A stretch of DNA of 64,000 bases from Sphingomonas aerolata (GTDB taxonomy: Bacteria > Pseudomonadota > Alphaproteobacteria > Sphingomonadales > Sphingomonadaceae), in assembly GCF_003046295.1 (NCBI RefSeq), contig NZ_PZZN01000002.1, forward strand, positions 62,001 through 126,000. The letters run 5' to 3'. This document shows, one piece after another, positions 48,302-57,152 of the stretch. The notes below the pieces were generated by a model. It searched no databases. It worked only from the letters and a program-made list of their open reading frames with translations, and had not been told where the DNA came from. The number at the start of each line of letters is the position of its first letter. Positions within the stretch are counted from its first letter, which is position 1. The translations under genes and the position numbers were made by a program.

Positions 48302-48414
48302 GCCGCGCGTTTGGCAGGTGCGGGCGCATCGGGGCAAGGAGTCTTTCGCGGGTCTCGTCGCAAGCGCGGTTTTGCGCGCTGGCTTAATCCGCAATCGCGG
48401 TTACGCCTTTCGCC

Positions 48415-48957
48415 ATGGCTACATCCTCTCCGCTCGACGATCTCTCGCACCGCCTGCTCGGCAAGCCCCCCGGCGAGCTCAACGACGAGCAGCGCCGCGT
48501 GCTCGCGGGGATCGAGGCGGGGACCACGGTCAGTCGCGACGCCGCCGACCTGGCCGACGAACGCGCGACGTTCGGCGAGCGGCTATCGGACCGGGTTGCG
48601 GCGGTCGGTGGGTCGTGGGGGTTCATCATCGCGTTCACTGCGGTGCTGCTCGGCTGGATGATCCTCAATTCGGACATCCTCACCCATTTCAACGCGGCGT
48701 TCGATCCCTATCCCTACATCTTCCTCAACCTGCTGCTGTCGACGGTCGCGGCGATCCAGGCGCCGATCATCATGATGAGCCAGAACCGGCAATCGGCGAA
48801 GGACCGGCTCGCCGCGAGCCTCGATTACGAGACCAATCTTCGCGCCGAGCTCGACATTTTGCGCGTGCATCACAAGATCGACCATCTGGTGCTCGCGCGG
48901 CTCGACGCGATTGAGGGAAAAATCGATGCTCTGGCGAAATCGGGTGCCGGAGCCTAA
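48415..48957 (+). CDS. DUF1003 family membrane protein
   Basis: 180 residues: a charged N-terminus, two membrane helices ([19 protein letters not shown] and [22 protein letters not shown]), then [35 protein letters not shown], which is diagnostic of DUF1003. The C-terminus is a cytoplasmic helix. The function is not known, though family members cluster with ion transport genes. Followed 28 nt later by yebC. Confidence 0.92.
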   Translation: MATSSPLDDLSHRLLGKPPGELNDEQRRVLAGIEAGTTVSRDAADLADERATFGERLSDRVAAVGGSWGFIIAFTAVLLGWMILNSDILTHFNAAFDPYPYIFLNLLLSTVAAIQAPIIMMSQNRQSAKDRLAASLDYETNLRAELDILRVHHKIDHLVLARLDAIEGKIDALAKSGAGA

Positions 48958-48985
48958 GAGCGGCGCATCAGCTATAGAGGCACAG

Positions 48986-49729
48986 ATGGCAGGCCATTCC
49001 AAATATAAGAACATCATGCATCGCAAGGGTGCGCAGGACAAGAAGCGCTCGTCGGCGTTCAGCAAGCTCAGCCGGGAAATCACGGTCGCGGCCAAGATGG
49101 GCCTGCCCGATGTTGACATGAACCCGCGCCTGCGCGCCGCGGTGAACGCGGCCAAGGCGGCGTCGCTGCCCAAGGAGAACATCCAGCGCTCGATCGACAA
49201 GGCGAGCCGCGGCGATGCCGAGAATTACGAAGAGATCCGCTATGAGGGCTTCGGGCCGGGCGGCGTGTCGCTGATCATCGAGGCGCTGACCGACAACCGC
49301 AACCGTACCGCAACCAACGTGCGCGTCGCGGTCGGCAAGAATGGCGGTAACCTAGGTGCCGGCGGGTCGGTCAGCCATGCGTTCGACCGCGTCGGGCTGA
49401 TCTCCTATCCGGCGAGCGCGGGCGATGCCGACACGGTGTTCGAGGCAGCGCTCGAGGCGGGCGCCGAGGACGTGACGTCGAGCGAGGACGGGCACGAGGT
49501 CTGGACCGCGCAGGGCGATCTGCACGAAGTCGCCAAGGCGCTCGAGGCGAAGCTCGGCGAGGCCGAGGGCGCGAAGCTCGCCTGGCGTCCGCAGACGATG
49601 GTCGCGGTCGATGCGGACGATGCGGCGACGTTGTTCAAGCTGATCGACGCGCTCGACGATGACGACGACGTGCAGACGGTGTGGGGCAATTACGAGATCT
49701 CGGACGAGATCATGGAGACGCTGGGTTGA
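48986..49729 (+). CDS. yebC: YebC/PmpR family transcriptional/translational regulator
   Basis: 247 residues from ATG 48986 (AGAGG five bases upstream), with the invariant start [24 protein letters not shown]1/YebC family: these bind the ribosome and help it through proline-rich stretches, and some act as DNA-binding regulators. Other signatures: [25 protein letters not shown] and [21 protein letters not shown]. Frequently found upstream of ruvC, as here (206 nt gap holding a nested palindrome). Confidence 0.96.
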   Translation: MAGHSKYKNIMHRKGAQDKKRSSAFSKLSREITVAAKMGLPDVDMNPRLRAAVNAAKAASLPKENIQRSIDKASRGDAENYEEIRYEGFGPGGVSLIIEALTDNRNRTATNVRVAVGKNGGNLGAGGSVSHAFDRVGLISYPASAGDADTVFEAALEAGAEDVTSSEDGHEVWTAQGDLHEVAKALEAKLGEAEGAKLAWRPQTMVAVDADDAATLFKLIDALDDDDDVQTVWGNYEISDEIMETLG

Positions 49730-49758
49730 TTCGTTGGGGTTGAGATGAAGAAGGTGTT

Positions 49759-49920
49759 TTCACGCGGAGACGCGGAGGCGCGGAGAGTTGCCCTGCGCGG
49801 GTTCGTCTTCCGCGTCAGCGGCCTATCGCCGATCGGCCAGCCCGACGGCATGAAGGTCGCGCTGACGCGCGACGGCCGCAAAATGCGCACCCCCTCCGCG
49901 TCTTCGCGTCTCCGCGTGAA
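49759..49920. repeat. Nested long inverted repeat between yebC and ruvC
   Basis: Outer arms 49759-49785 and 49894-49920 are reverse complements at 25 of 27 positions (TTCACGCGGAGACGCG on the left, CGCGTCTCCGCGTGAA on the right). Inside them lies a second exact pair, CGCGTCAGCG...CGCTGACGCG. In one frame the left arm reads SRGDAEARR, the peptide seen when repeats of this type are mistaken for genes. The 64-residue open frame across it was therefore rejected. It probably belongs to a dispersed repeat family and could fold into a long hairpin RNA. Confidence 0.8.
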
Positions 49921-49935
49921 CCCACCTTATTCCCT

Positions 49936-50442
49936 ATGATTATTCTAGGACTCGACCCCGGCCTCGGCACCACGGGCTGGGGTGTCATCCGTGCGGACGG
50001 TAACCGGCTGAGCCATATCGCCAATGGCCAGATCAGGACTGATCCCTCGATGGCGCTGCCGCGGCGGCTGACGGCGCTCTACTCCGCATTGCTTGACGTG
50101 ATCCGCGCCGAGCGGCCGGATGGCGCTGCGGTCGAGGAGGTGCTCGGCAACGCCAATGCGCAGTCGACGCTGAAGCTGGGGCAGGCGCGCGGCGTGGTGC
50201 TGCTCGCGGCGGCGGGGGCGGGGCTGCATATCGGCGAATATCACCCCTCGACCGTCAAGAAAGGCGTCGTCGGCACCGGCGGCGCGGACAAGAAACAGAT
50301 TCAGGCGATGATGGCGGTGTTGCTGCCCGGCGCGAAACTCGCCGGCCCCGACGCCGCCGATGCGCTGGCGGTGGCGATCACGCATGCGCATCATGTCGCG
50401 AGCGCGGCGGCGCTGTCGCGACGCACGGGAGTAGGCGCATGA
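49936..50442 (+). CDS. ruvC: Holliday junction resolvase RuvC
   Basis: 168 residues. Cuts four-way recombination junctions together with RuvAB. Catalytic acids: Asp7 in [15 protein letters not shown], Glu in [22 protein letters not shown], and the C-terminal pair in [17 protein letters not shown]. Normal length. Its stop overlaps the ruvA start by 4 nt (ATGA). The start ATG lies directly downstream of the nested palindrome. Confidence 0.97.
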   Translation: MIILGLDPGLGTTGWGVIRADGNRLSHIANGQIRTDPSMALPRRLTALYSALLDVIRAERPDGAAVEEVLGNANAQSTLKLGQARGVVLLAAAGAGLHIGEYHPSTVKKGVVGTGGADKKQIQAMMAVLLPGAKLAGPDAADALAVAITHAHHVASAAALSRRTGVGA

Positions 50443-51038
50443 TCGTCCATCTGAAGGGCCGGCTCGACTCGACCGGGATCGACCATGCGGTGATCGACGT
50501 CGGCGGGGTCGGCTATCTGGTCGGCGCGTCGGCGCGCACGCTGTCGGCCCTCGGGCCGATCGGCGAGGCCTGCACCGTCTTCACCGAACTGCTGGTCGGC
50601 GAGGATTTCCAGCGGCTCGTCGGATTTTCGAGCGCGGACGAGCGCGACTGGTTCCGGTTGCTGACTGCGGTGCAAGGCGTCGGCGCGCGGGTTGCGCTCG
50701 CGATCCTGTCCGCGCTTGAACCCGTCGACCTGTCGCGCGCGATCGTCAGCGGCGACAAGGCGATGGTCGCGCGCGCGAACGGCGTCGGGCCGAAGCTCGC
50801 CCAGCGTATCGTCATGGAATTGAAGGACAAGGTCGGCGGGATCGCGCTCGGGCTCGGGCCCGCGGTGGTCAATGCGGCGCCAGGGGCGTCGGCGGATGCG
50901 GTGTCGGCGATGCTCAACCTGGGGTTCCGGCCTGCCGAGGCGAGCGTCGCGGTGGCGGCGGCGGACGAGGAACTGGGGCCGGGCGCGACGCTCGACGCGC
51001 TCGTCCGGCTGGCGCTGCGCAAGGCGTCGAAGCCCTAG
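50439..51038 (+). CDS. ruvA: Holliday junction branch migration protein RuvA
   Basis: 199 residues: OB-fold N-terminal domain ([28 protein letters not shown]), two helix-hairpin-helix motifs ([40 protein letters not shown]) and a C-terminal domain III ([20 protein letters not shown]) that contacts RuvB. Coupled to ruvC by an ATGA overlap. In most genomes ruvB follows at once; here a convergent HxlR gene and a divergent SDR gene lie between, so ruvB is 1.68 kb away. Confidence 0.97.
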   Translation: MIVHLKGRLDSTGIDHAVIDVGGVGYLVGASARTLSALGPIGEACTVFTELLVGEDFQRLVGFSSADERDWFRLLTAVQGVGARVALAILSALEPVDLSRAIVSGDKAMVARANGVGPKLAQRIVMELKDKVGGIALGLGPAVVNAAPGASADAVSAMLNLGFRPAEASVAVAAADEELGPGATLDALVRLALRKASKP

Positions 51039-51040
51039 CC

Positions 51041-51463
51041 TCAGTCGGTCTTCGGCCGTTTGGCGGACCGGCGGGGCGCGGGGCCGGGGCCGAACGCGTC
51101 GAGCGCATCGGCATTGGTGCGGCCCCAGTCGTAGAGCAGATTGACCGGCTCGACGAACCGCCTGCCGAGCGGCGTCAGACTATATTCGACCGCGGGGGGC
51201 ATCGTCGCGAGCACGTCGCGCAGGATCAGCCCGCTGGTTTCCATGTCGCGCAGCGTCTGCGTCAGCATCTTCTTCGAAATGCCGGGCAGGCTGCGGTGGA
51301 GGACGCCGGTGCGCGCGCCGCCCTCGTGCCGCGCGTCGAGCGTGTGGAGGACCATGCTCGTCCATTTGGTCGCAAACAGGTCGAGCACCCGGCGCGGAGC
51401 GCAGTCCTCACGCCAGTCGTCGGTCACGGGGGCAGGATCGTGATCGGGGGGCGTGGTTGTCAT
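51041..51463 (-). CDS. HxlR-family winged-helix transcriptional regulator
   Basis: 140 residues from ATG 51463 (AGGGA site). HxlR/MarR-like domain: RVLDLFATKWTSMVLHTLDAR, GVLHRSLPGISKKMLTQTLRDMETSGLILRD (recognition helix and wing), then VEYSLTPLGRRFVEPVNLLYDWG. It carries one cysteine (DCAPRR) at the N-terminus, a common redox-sensing position in this family. It diverges from an SDR gene, the usual HxlR arrangement in which the regulator controls its neighbour in response to aldehydes, quinones or oxidants. A repeated ACTGGGTCCC lies in the shared promoter region. Its tail is close to, and convergent with, ruvA. Confidence 0.92.
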   Translation of the reverse strand: MTTTPPDHDPAPVTDDWREDCAPRRVLDLFATKWTSMVLHTLDARHEGGARTGVLHRSLPGISKKMLTQTLRDMETSGLILRDVLATMPPAVEYSLTPLGRRFVEPVNLLYDWGRTNADALDAFGPGPAPRRSAKRPKTD

Positions 51464-51491
51464 ACTGGGTCCCTGAACGTCACTGGGTCCC
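51464..51491. promoter_or_regulatory. Direct repeat in the HxlR/SDR divergent promoter, candidate operator
   Basis: ACTGGGTCCC occurs twice (51464-51473 and 51482-51491), 18 bp from start to start. The proximal copy overlaps the HxlR ribosome site and abuts its start codon, so binding there could also repress translation initiation. Direct repeats about two helical turns apart suit a dimeric regulator; HxlR autoregulation is common. Not tested. Confidence 0.4.
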
Positions 51492-51580
51492 GAAAGGTGC
51501 CCGGGGCCCCGAATGGTGCCGTCTAGAACGCGTCGCGGGCGATGCCTAGCTACTGCGTTCAAGTGAAACGGAGAATGACG

Positions 51581-52642
51581 ATGGCCCGGACGGCATTGGT
51601 GGTTGGCACGAGCGGTATTGTCGGCAGCGCGACGGCGGCGCTGCTGATCGAACAGGGATGGACGGTCCATGGCCTTGCGCGGCGTCCGTCCGCCCAGCCC
51701 GGCGTGCACCCGGTTGCTGCCGACCTGAGCGACGCTGCGGGTACCGCCGCCGCGCTGAAGGATCTGGCGCCCGACGCGGTGTTCGTCTCGACCTGGTCGC
51801 GCCAGGCGACCGAGGCGGAGAATATCCGCGTCAACGGCGCGATGGTCCGCAACCTGCTCGACGGCCTGCGTCCCGCCAAGTCGGTGCGGCATGTCGCGCT
51901 GGTGACGGGCCTGAAGCATTATCTCGGGCCGTTCGAGGCGTATGGTAAGGGTGTGCTGCCGCAGACGCCGTTCCGCGAGGAGCAGGGCCGGCTCGAGGTC
52001 GAGAATTTCTATTATGCGCAGGAGGACGAAGTGTTCGCGGCGGCCGAGCGCGACGGCTTCAGCTGGAGCGTGCACCGTCCGCATACGGTGATCGGCAAGG
52101 CGGTCGGCAATGCGATGAACATGGGGACGACGCTGGCGGCCTATGCGACCCTGTGCCGCGAGACCGGGCGGCCGTTCCGCTTTCCGGGATCGGCGGCGCA
52201 GTGGAACGGGCTGACCGACATGACCGACGCGCGTCAGCTCGCGGCGCAGCTCGTCTGGGCGACGACGACGCCCGAGGCGGCGAACCAGGACTTCAACATC
52301 GTCAATGGCGACGTGTTCCGCTGGAGCTGGATGTGGTCGCGGATCGCCGAATGGTTCGGGATCGAGGCGGCGCCGTTCGACGGGACGGTCGTGCCGCTCG
52401 AGGAGCAGATGGCCGATGACGCGGTCGTGTGGCAGCGGATCGCCGAGCGCGAGGGGCTGGTCGAGGTCGATCTCACGCGCCTCGCCTCGCCGTGGCACAC
52501 CGATGCCGATCTCGGCCGGCCGATCGAGGTCGTCACCGACATGGGCAAGAGCCGGCGGATGGGCTTTACGCGCTATCAGCCGACCGACGACGCGTTCTTC
52601 GACCTGTTCGCGCAGCTCCGCGCGGACCGGCTGATCCCGTGA
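51581..52642 (+). CDS. SDR-family oxidoreductase, PRISE/progesterone 5-beta-reductase-like
   Basis: 353 residues from ATG 51581 (GGAG, seven-base spacing; two upstream in-frame ATGs have poor spacing). Rossmann fold with GTSGIVGSATAALL for NAD(P). The PRISE type (progesterone 5-beta-reductase/iridoid synthase-like) is shown by FVSTWSRQATEAENIRVNGAMVRNLL, GLKHYLGPFEAYG and NFYYAQEDEVFAAAERDGFSWSVHRPHTVIG. These reduce enones and related carbonyls. Divergent from an HxlR regulator that probably controls it. It lies between ruvA and ruvB, which is unusual. Confidence 0.85.
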   Translation: MARTALVVGTSGIVGSATAALLIEQGWTVHGLARRPSAQPGVHPVAADLSDAAGTAAALKDLAPDAVFVSTWSRQATEAENIRVNGAMVRNLLDGLRPAKSVRHVALVTGLKHYLGPFEAYGKGVLPQTPFREEQGRLEVENFYYAQEDEVFAAAERDGFSWSVHRPHTVIGKAVGNAMNMGTTLAAYATLCRETGRPFRFPGSAAQWNGLTDMTDARQLAAQLVWATTTPEAANQDFNIVNGDVFRWSWMWSRIAEWFGIEAAPFDGTVVPLEEQMADDAVVWQRIAEREGLVEVDLTRLASPWHTDADLGRPIEVVTDMGKSRRMGFTRYQPTDDAFFDLFAQLRADRLIP

Positions 52643-52718
52643 ATTCGGTAGGCCGGTCGGGCGGGACGCGCGCGACGGGGTGACAGGGGCGGGCGTGAAC
52701 GGGTAGGGAACGGGCTTG

Positions 52719-53744
52719 ATGACCGATGCCGAACGCCTGCTCACGCCAGCCCGCCGCCCCGAGGACGTGGATGCGGCGCTGCGCCCCAAGAATCTCGACG
52801 AATTCGTCGGGCAGAAGGCCGCGCGCGAGAATCTGCGGATCTTCATCCAGGCGGCCAAGGCGCGCGGCGATGCGCTCGACCATGTGCTGTTCTTCGGGCC
52901 GCCGGGGCTCGGCAAGACCACGCTCGCGCAGATCGTCGCGCGCGAAATGGGGGTGGGGTTCCGCGCCACCTCTGGGCCGGTGATCGCCAAGTCGGGGGAC
53001 CTTGCCGCGCTGCTGACCAATCTCGAGGATGGCGACGTGCTGTTCATCGACGAGATCCACCGGTTGCAGCCCGCGGTCGAGGAGGTGCTGTATCCGGCGA
53101 TGGAGGACCGCGCGCTCGACCTGATGATCGGCGAGGGGCCCTCGGCACGCAGCGTGCGGATCGACCTGCCGCGCTTTACTTTGGTCGGCGCGACGACGCG
53201 GCAGGGGCTGCTGACGACGCCGCTGCGCGATCGCTTCGGCATCCCGGTGCGGTTGCAATTCTATACCGTCGACGAGCTCGAGCGGGTGGTGACGCGTGCG
53301 GCCGGACTGCTCGGTCTCGCGATTTCGAAGGACGGGGCGATGGAGGTGGCGCGGCGCGCACGCGGCACGCCGCGGATCGCCGGGCGGCTGCTCCGCCGGG
53401 TTCGCGACTTTGCCGACGTCGCGGGCGCCGAGATCGTCGATGCGCGCACCGCGGACGCCGCGCTCAACCGGCTCGAGGTCGATGCGCTGGGGCTCGACGC
53501 GATGGACCGGCGCTACCTGATGATGATCGCCGACATTTATCGCGGCGGGCCGGTCGGGGTCGAAACGCTGGCCGCGGGCCTCAGCGAACCGCGCGACACG
53601 ATCGAAGAGGTGATCGAGCCCTATCTGATCCAGCTCGGCCTCGTCGCGCGTACCGCGCGCGGGCGGTGCATGAACGCGGGCGGGTGGAAGCATCTCGGAC
53701 TTAACCCCCCGGTCGGGAGCCAGGACGGGCTGTTCGACGTTTGA
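52719..53744 (+). CDS. ruvB: Holliday junction branch migration ATPase RuvB
   Basis: 341 residues from ATG 52719 (AGGGAA upstream; a TTG one codon earlier is possible). AAA+ motor that drives branch migration with RuvA. Walker [11 protein letters not shown], Walker [11 protein letters not shown], sensor 1 [18 protein letters not shown], the arginine-finger region and a C-terminal winged helix ([21 protein letters not shown]). Intact and full length. Separated from ruvA by the HxlR/SDR pair. Confidence 0.97.
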   Translation: MTDAERLLTPARRPEDVDAALRPKNLDEFVGQKAARENLRIFIQAAKARGDALDHVLFFGPPGLGKTTLAQIVAREMGVGFRATSGPVIAKSGDLAALLTNLEDGDVLFIDEIHRLQPAVEEVLYPAMEDRALDLMIGEGPSARSVRIDLPRFTLVGATTRQGLLTTPLRDRFGIPVRLQFYTVDELERVVTRAAGLLGLAISKDGAMEVARRARGTPRIAGRLLRRVRDFADVAGAEIVDARTADAALNRLEVDALGLDAMDRRYLMMIADIYRGGPVGVETLAAGLSEPRDTIEEVIEPYLIQLGLVARTARGRCMNAGGWKHLGLNPPVGSQDGLFDV

Positions 53745-53838
53745 GGCGGGGCATGCAGCAATGACGATCGACCGGGCTTGCGCAGAAGAATACTTTTGTT
53801 GCGTGGCACCCAAGCGCTTGATCTGGTAGCTCCTCCCC

Positions 53839-56112
53839 ATGCCCGTTTCGGCCGCCGCCTCCGCCCGCGAGATCCTCACCAGCCTTCACGACGTGATGGC
53901 CGCGCGCACAACCGCGCAAGCCAAGCTCAATTCGGTCGTCGGTATCATCGCCGCGGCGATCGATAGCGAGGTCTGTTCGATCTACCTCCTGCGCGAAGGC
54001 GTGCTCGAGCTGTTCGCGACGCGCGGCCTTGCGCAGGAGGCGGTGCACGTCACCAAGCTGGCGCTGGGCGAGGGGCTGGTCGGCACGATCGCGCAGCAGG
54101 TCGAGGTGCTCAATCTCGACGAGGCGGCGAGCCATCCCGATTTCGCCTACAAGCCCGAGACCGGCGAGGAGCGCTATCACAGCTTTGCCGGGGTACCGAT
54201 CATCCGGCGCGAACGCGCGGTCGGCGTTCTTGCAGTGCAGCATGCCGAAACGCGCAAATATCAGGACGTCGAGATCGAGGCGCTGCAGACCGTCGCGATG
54301 GTGCTAAGCGAGCTGATCGCCAATGCCGGGCTAATCGACACCGCGGGCGGCGGGTCGGATCGCCCGCAATCGACCGCGGCGATGCGGATCCCGGGGCAGA
54401 AGCTGGTCGACGGGATGGGTGCGGGCTTTGCCGTGTTCCACCAGCCGCGCATCCATATCGAGCATACCGTCGCCGAGGACACCGATGCCGAGCGGCACCG
54501 TGTCTATGCCGCGTTCGACAAGATGCGCGAAGGCATCGAGCGGATGACGCGCGAGGCCGAGTTCGGCGTCGGCGGCGAGCATGAGGAGGTTCTCGAGACC
54601 TACAAGATGTTCGCCTATGACGAGGGCTGGGCGCGGCGGATCAACGAGGCGATCGATTCCGGCCTGACTGCGGAGGCGGCGATCGAGCGCGTCCAGCAGC
54701 GCACCCGCCAGCGGATGCGGCAGATCGACGATCCGCTGCTCGCCGACCGGATGCACGATCTGGAGGACCTGGCGAACCGTCTGCTGCGGATCGTGTCGGG
54801 CCAGATGGGTACCGCGGCGCAGATGGGGCTCAGGCAGGACACGATCCTGATCGCGCGCAATCTGGGGCCGGCCGAGCTGCTCGAATATGACAAGCGCCGG
54901 TTGAAGGGCGTGATCCTCGAGGAGGGATCGCTCACCGCGCACGTGACGATCGTCGCGCGGGCAATGGGCGTGCCGGTGCTCGGCCGTGTCCGCGACGTCC
55001 GCCGGCTGATCGCCGAGGGCGACCTGCTGCTGCTCGACAGTGCCGACGCCAATGTGTTCGCGCGACCCTCCGCGGCGATGGAGGAGGCGTTCGAGGCGCG
55101 GCTTGCGCTGCGGCAGAAGCGCAGGGCGGCGTTCGCGGCGCTGCGCGACGTGCCGCCGATCACGAAGGATGGCCACCGGCTGACGCTGATGGTCAATGCC
55201 GGGCTGCGCGACGATGCGGCCGCGCTCGACATCACCGGTGCGGACGGCATCGGCCTGTTCAGGACCGAGTTCCAGTTTCTCGTATCCGCGACGCTGCCGC
55301 AGCGCGAGCGGCAGCAGCGACTGTATCGCGAGGTGCTGGAGGTAGCGGGCGATCGGCCGGTGATCTTCCGGACCGTCGATATCGGCGGCGACAAGGCGCT
55401 GCCCTATCTCAACAAGGCCGCCGCGGATGAGGAGAATCCGGCGATGGGCTGGCGCGCGCTGCGGCTGGGGCTCGAACGCGACGGGCTGATGAAGGTGCAG
55501 GCGCGCGCGCTGCTGGAAGCGGCGGCGGGGCGGACGCTCAACGTCATGTTCCCGATGGTCAGCGAGCCCTGGGAGTTCGACGAGGCCAAGGCGCTGTTCG
55601 AGGCGCAGCGGAGCTGGCTGGCGGGGCGCGGGCGCAAGCTGCCGACGACGATCCGCTACGGCGCGATGCTCGAGGTGCCAGCACTTGCCGAGATGCTCGA
55701 CATCCTGCTGCCCAAGATCCAGTTCCTGTCGGTCGGCACCAACGACCTGACACAGTTCCTGTTTGCCGCCGACCGCGCCAATCCCAAACTCGCCGAGCGC
55801 TATGACTGGCTGAGCCCGTCGATCCTGCGGTTCCTTGCTCGGCTCGTCGAGCCCGCGCGCGCCGCCGGTGTCGATCTCGGCGTATGTGGCGAGATGGGCG
55901 GGCGGCCGCTCGAGGCGATGGCGCTGGCGGGGATCGGGATCGACCGGCTGTCGATCACGCCGGCGGCGGTCGGGCCGATCAAGGCGATGGCGCGCTCGCT
56001 CGATCTGGCGGCGATCACCGCGAAGATGACGGCCCTGCTCGCCGATCCACCGCGCGACATGCGTGCCGTGCTGACCGACTGGGCAACGGAAAACGGGGTC
56101 GAGCTGGCCTGA
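53839..56112 (+). CDS. ptsP: PTS-Ntr phosphoenolpyruvate-protein phosphotransferase EI-Ntr (PtsP)
   Basis: 757 residues. N-terminal GAF domain (residues about 20-165, LNSVVGIIAAAIDSEVCSIYLL), then the PEP-utilising enzyme fold: N-domain, swivelling His domain with phospho-acceptor His368 (SLTAHVTIVAR), and the C-terminal PEP-binding TIM barrel (GADGIGLFRTEFQFL, FRTVDIGGDKALPYLN, LSVGTNDLTQFLFAADRANP, and the Cys of LGVCGEMGG). It takes phosphate from PEP to HPr-like NPr in the nitrogen-related phosphotransferase relay, which controls nitrogen, potassium and storage metabolism. ptsO and ptsN are not in the window. It is 94 nt from ruvB. Confidence 0.94.
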   Translation: MPVSAAASAREILTSLHDVMAARTTAQAKLNSVVGIIAAAIDSEVCSIYLLREGVLELFATRGLAQEAVHVTKLALGEGLVGTIAQQVEVLNLDEAASHPDFAYKPETGEERYHSFAGVPIIRRERAVGVLAVQHAETRKYQDVEIEALQTVAMVLSELIANAGLIDTAGGGSDRPQSTAAMRIPGQKLVDGMGAGFAVFHQPRIHIEHTVAEDTDAERHRVYAAFDKMREGIERMTREAEFGVGGEHEEVLETYKMFAYDEGWARRINEAIDSGLTAEAAIERVQQRTRQRMRQIDDPLLADRMHDLEDLANRLLRIVSGQMGTAAQMGLRQDTILIARNLGPAELLEYDKRRLKGVILEEGSLTAHVTIVARAMGVPVLGRVRDVRRLIAEGDLLLLDSADANVFARPSAAMEEAFEARLALRQKRRAAFAALRDVPPITKDGHRLTLMVNAGLRDDAAALDITGADGIGLFRTEFQFLVSATLPQRERQQRLYREVLEVAGDRPVIFRTVDIGGDKALPYLNKAAADEENPAMGWRALRLGLERDGLMKVQARALLEAAAGRTLNVMFPMVSEPWEFDEAKALFEAQRSWLAGRGRKLPTTIRYGAMLEVPALAEMLDILLPKIQFLSVGTNDLTQFLFAADRANPKLAERYDWLSPSILRFLARLVEPARAAGVDLGVCGEMGGRPLEAMALAGIGIDRLSITPAAVGPIKAMARSLDLAAITAKMTALLADPPRDMRAVLTDWATENGVELA

Positions 56113-56214
56113 TGCGCGGGTTTCGCTAGGGCCTTCGCGTTGACATGGGTTATTGGCTCTGGAACATGACCCGCCTTGATGGGCGCGCGCTACAGCCCAT
56201 AATCGGAGACAAGA

Positions 56215-57084
56215 ATGGACGACGTCGCAACCGGGCAGATCCCTCCGCCCGCCTCGCCCGAACGGGCCGGCGATATCCTGCGTGCAACGCGCGAGGCACA
56301 GGGGCTGACGATCGCCGATGTCGGGGGCCGGACGCGCGTGCCGCTGCGGCATCTCGAGGCGATCGAGGCGTCTGATTACGCGACTTTGCCGTCGTCGACC
56401 TATGCGGTCGGGTTCGCCAAGGCCTATGCCCGCGCGGTCGGCGCGGACGAGGTGCGGGTGGCCAATCTCGTGCGCGCCGAGCTCGGCAAGATCGTGCGCC
56501 GCACGCCCGAATACGAACCCTATGAAATGTCCGATCCGTCGCGGGTACCGTCGCGCGGCGTGGCGGTGATCGCGCTCGGCATCGCGCTGGCCGTGCTGAT
56601 CCTGGTCGGCATCTGGTACGGGACCGACCTGTTCCGTGGCGGCGCGACCACGTCCGGGTCTGCGGCGGGATCGGTGGCGACGGTCGCCGAAGTGCCCAGC
56701 CCGACGCCGGCCTCCCCCGCAGCGACGCCCGCGGCGCCGGCGCTGGAGACCGGGCAGGTCACGCTTGCCGCGACCGACGAGGTGTGGATGCGCGTCTATG
56801 ATGCCGACAACAAGACGCTGTATCTGGGGACGATGAAGGCCGGCGACCGGTTCGACGTACCGCGCGACGCCAAGGATCCGATGATCAATGTCGGACGCCC
56901 GGACAAGCTGACGGTCACGCTTAACGGCTCGAACGTGCCGCCGCTGGGAACCGGCGAACGCGCGATCAAGGACGTCCGCGTCGGCGCCCCGGCGATCGCC
57001 GCACGGCTCAACGGCGCGCCTGCCGTGAGCGGTGGCGATGCCGCTGCCGAGGGGGCGCCGGGCAATGCATCGGGAACGCCTTAA
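56215..57084 (+). CDS. rodZ: RodZ-like helix-turn-helix membrane protein
   Basis: 289 residues: an N-terminal HTH_25 domain (LRATREAQGLTIADVGGRTRVPLRHLEAIEASDYATLPS), a single membrane helix (VAVIALGIALAVLILVGIWYG, about residues 117-137) and a periplasmic Ala/Pro/Thr linker with a DUF4115 domain (LAATDEVWMRVYDADNKTLY ... NVGRPDKLTVTLNG). This is the RodZ architecture. RodZ links MreB to the cell wall and helps set cell shape. The start is set by GGAGACAAGA in front of the ATG. Directly upstream of the cpoB-like gene in the same orientation. Confidence 0.88.
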   Translation: MDDVATGQIPPPASPERAGDILRATREAQGLTIADVGGRTRVPLRHLEAIEASDYATLPSSTYAVGFAKAYARAVGADEVRVANLVRAELGKIVRRTPEYEPYEMSDPSRVPSRGVAVIALGIALAVLILVGIWYGTDLFRGGATTSGSAAGSVATVAEVPSPTPASPAATPAAPALETGQVTLAATDEVWMRVYDADNKTLYLGTMKAGDRFDVPRDAKDPMINVGRPDKLTVTLNGSNVPPLGTGERAIKDVRVGAPAIAARLNGAPAVSGGDAAAEGAPGNASGTP

Positions 57085-57152
57085 GGCTGGCGACAGGAAT
57101 GATGTTGCAGCTATATCGCTCGTCTTATCCAGTGCCCCGGGGGGTATAGCCC

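Noticed and set aside
49745..49939. 64-residue ORF ([14 protein letters not shown]...) between yebC and ruvC
   Set aside because: It is made from an inverted repeat whose translation is a known misannotation pattern; no domain, and it overlaps the ruvC start.
53810..53830. Possible sigma-54 -24/-12 promoter (TGGCAC ... ) upstream of ptsP
   Set aside because: The TTGC partner is not at the required five-base spacing.
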